From positions 19,303,513 through 19,367,512 of the forward strand of contig CM057147.1 of the NCBI GenBank assembly GCA_029964075.1: 64,000 nucleotides of DNA, read 5' to 3'. Below are positions 63,501-64,000 of the stretch, piece by piece. The notes below the pieces were generated by a model that made no database searches, was not told where the DNA came from, and saw only the letters and a program-made list of their open reading frames with translations. The number at the start of each line of letters is the position of its first letter. The first letter of the stretch is position 1. A program made the translations under genes and the position numbers. The stretch is from Patiria pectinifera (Eukaryota > Echinodermata > Asteroidea > Valvatida > Asterinidae).

Positions 63501-64000
63501 CAGCGTCTTCGGTCCCAATATTACCATGGGACAACTCGTGTGTAGTCCCCACAACTACAGAACAAGAATGTGTGCCGTTTAGAGACTGGCACTGCTTGTA
63601 CTTTTGTAATACATGTGTAGTCAGTAAGTCGAGTCTCCATGCAAACGGCAATTTCAGTGGATTTTTCATTTTCATCAGGTTACCACTACAGCTTAAAGTT
63701 AATATTCTACAAACTTTACAGCTGTTTTGAATCAACTGAATAGAAATTTGTGCACTCTGGAATCGGCTTTAAAACACTTGCTTAGCTTGGGCTCCTATTT
63801 CTGGGGTAAGACAAATCGTGTACGAGAAGTAATCTAGAGTTACTGTCATACAAAAGTAGCCAAGAGTGAATTTTCAGCTCGTAAAATGTAGTGGATGTGA
63901 CGTTGCATGAACAGAAAGTTTTGAACCATGGTTAATAGGAACGTGGAATTGAGAAAGTCATGACCAGGGGCCCTCTTTACGAGTCAAGTTCTTACCCAGC
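48516..64000 (-). CDS. PELO: Pelota (Dom34) ribosome-rescue factor, exon 1 mostly off window
   Basis: eRF1-like protein that, with HBS1L, enters stalled ribosomes and triggers no-go decay. Exons in gene order: 64000-63996 (partial), 62750-62507, 61622-61532, 60150-59926, 53835-53795, 53075-52955, 51441-51321, 50745-50674, 49207-49101, 48610-48516 (stop TGA 48518-48516). Phases agree throughout; about 372 codons are in the window, so only the first dozen or so residues are missing (human 385). Seen: [18 protein letters not shown] and NRVRTMLTI (domain 1); [20 protein letters not shown] and VASPGFVK (domain 2); [27 protein letters not shown] and [10 protein letters not shown] (domain 3); an acidic serine-rich tail. 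The window's last bases, GCTGG|GTAAGA on the minus strand, form the expected donor in the right phase. Intron 59925-53836 carries an LTR retrotransposon; intron 49208-50673 carries a composite foldback repeat. Confidence 0.95.
49463..50007 (+). mobile_element. Composite hairpin + TIR element, copy R3
   Basis: Hairpin 49463-49624 with 75-80 bp arms around CCCGAGGCGAAGCCGAGGG, followed by a TIR part 49627-50007 whose ends read ATAACACCTCTCCCACAG and, inverted, TAGAATTTGTGGGTGAGG. Arms and TIRs are clearly homologous to R2, in inverse orientation. It lies inside the PELO intron 49208-50673. Confidence 0.72.
50991..51085 (+). mobile_element. Short tRNA-derived SINE, copy 2
   Basis: GACTGGTTGAGCACTAGAAT, box B GGTTCAAACCC and the tail CTCCAGTCAAATTCTTTGTT match the copy at 44170-44275. 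In a PELO intron, antisense to the gene. Confidence 0.65.
52495..52756. repeat. Partial second copy of the 4149-4555 repeat
   Basis: Shares GGGCGCCCTTTT, CCATG-GGGACATTTCGCTGG and GTGAGGGGGTACTTGTGAAC stretches with 4170-4440, in the same order and orientation. The left terminal repeat is mostly missing. In a PELO intron. Confidence 0.65.
53965..54225 (+). repeat. Dispersed repeat, copy 2
   Basis: Second copy of the 36898-37180 repeat, diverged, same orientation, in the PELO intron upstream of the retrotransposon. Confidence 0.65.
54583..54697 (+). repeat. 5' LTR (115 bp)
   Basis: First terminal direct repeat of the retrotransposon, identical over its whole length to 59803-59917. It begins TATAGAAC and ends TTATTGA and contains AATAAA at 54653-54658. 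It is very short for an LTR. Confidence 0.88.
59803..59917 (+). repeat. 3' LTR (115 bp)
   Basis: Second terminal direct repeat, identical to the first. It is preceded by the G-rich tract ACTTGGGGGG at 59791-59800. It ends eight bases before the intron side of a PELO splice donor. Confidence 0.88.
60632..60996. mobile_element. hAT-like MITE (365 bp)
   Basis: Ends AGGGTTCGACTTTA and, inverted, CAGAGTTCGACCTAAA, flanked by a perfect 8-bp duplication CATACACC (60624-60631 and 60997-61004). An 8-bp duplication points to hAT. Inside are two copies of a GTGGCCCGGCTGGC motif. In a PELO intron. Confidence 0.72.
61051..61193. mobile_element. hAT-like MITE (143 bp)
   Basis: Ends TAGGGCTGTGCAT and, inverted, TAGGGGTGTGTAT, flanked by 8-bp CCTCAATC / CTTCAATC (7 of 8 match). 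The interior repeats GGTACCCG-type steps. A related fragment starts at about 41626 in an NLE1 intron (TAGGGGTGTGC, then GGAACCGGGTACCCG). In the same PELO intron as the 365-bp MITE. Confidence 0.65.
61276..61452 (+). repeat. Dispersed repeat related to 30441-30592
   Basis: Second copy, with about 25 extra bases before AAGAATGCCTCACAAAT, in a PELO intron. Confidence 0.55.

Overview
The window looks like a repeat-rich, intron-rich genome of a marine invertebrate deuterostome (acorn worm, echinoderm or amphioxus grade; I cannot fix the species). The reasons are six recognisable animal genes with many small, phase-consistent exons and vertebrate-like protein sequences, AT-rich introns, TAGGCCTA-type palindromes, and abundant tRNA-derived SINEs, MITEs and foldback elements. 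Nothing looks bacterial.

Layout. 59-8345 (minus): most of a peroxisomal sarcosine/pipecolate oxidase gene (PIPOX), whose last exon lies off the left edge. A complete intronless rhodopsin-type GPCR (5652-6653, plus) sits inside its third intron on the other strand. 8346-19127: intergenic and repeat-dominated, with a diverged tandem duplication and a 1-kb foldback element. 19128-24862 (plus): SBSPON, complete in five exons. 29614-30904 (minus): only the last three exons of clathrin heavy chain (CLTC); the gene is then cut by a 23-bp tandem array and a 500-N assembly gap (31318-31817). 34779-37591 (minus): MRPL18, complete in four exons. 38711-45405 (plus): NLE1/Notchless, complete in twelve coding exons and divergent from MRPL18. 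48516-64000 (minus): PELO (pelota), nine exons plus the last five bases of its first exon at the right edge. A young Ty3/Gypsy-type LTR retrotransposon (54583-59917, opposite strand) lies in a PELO intron, three bases past a splice donor.

The host genes are mostly housekeeping: ribosome biogenesis (NLE1), mitochondrial translation (MRPL18), ribosome rescue (PELO), vesicle coats (CLTC) and peroxisomal amino-acid oxidation (PIPOX), with one secreted matrix protein (SBSPON) and one receptor. They form no pathway. MRPL18 and NLE1 may share a divergent promoter.

The most unusual structure is a three-copy composite element (about 287-981, 47301-47855, 49463-50007). A 140-160 bp near-perfect hairpin with a CCGAGGCGAAGCCGAGG-type core is always joined to the same side of a 380-550 bp terminal-inverted-repeat element. 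Two copies lie inverted around the last two PELO exons. I also found two Harbinger-like MITEs with 3-bp target duplications and two hAT-like MITEs with 8-bp target duplications. All coordinates come from reading splice junctions by eye; no database search was possible.
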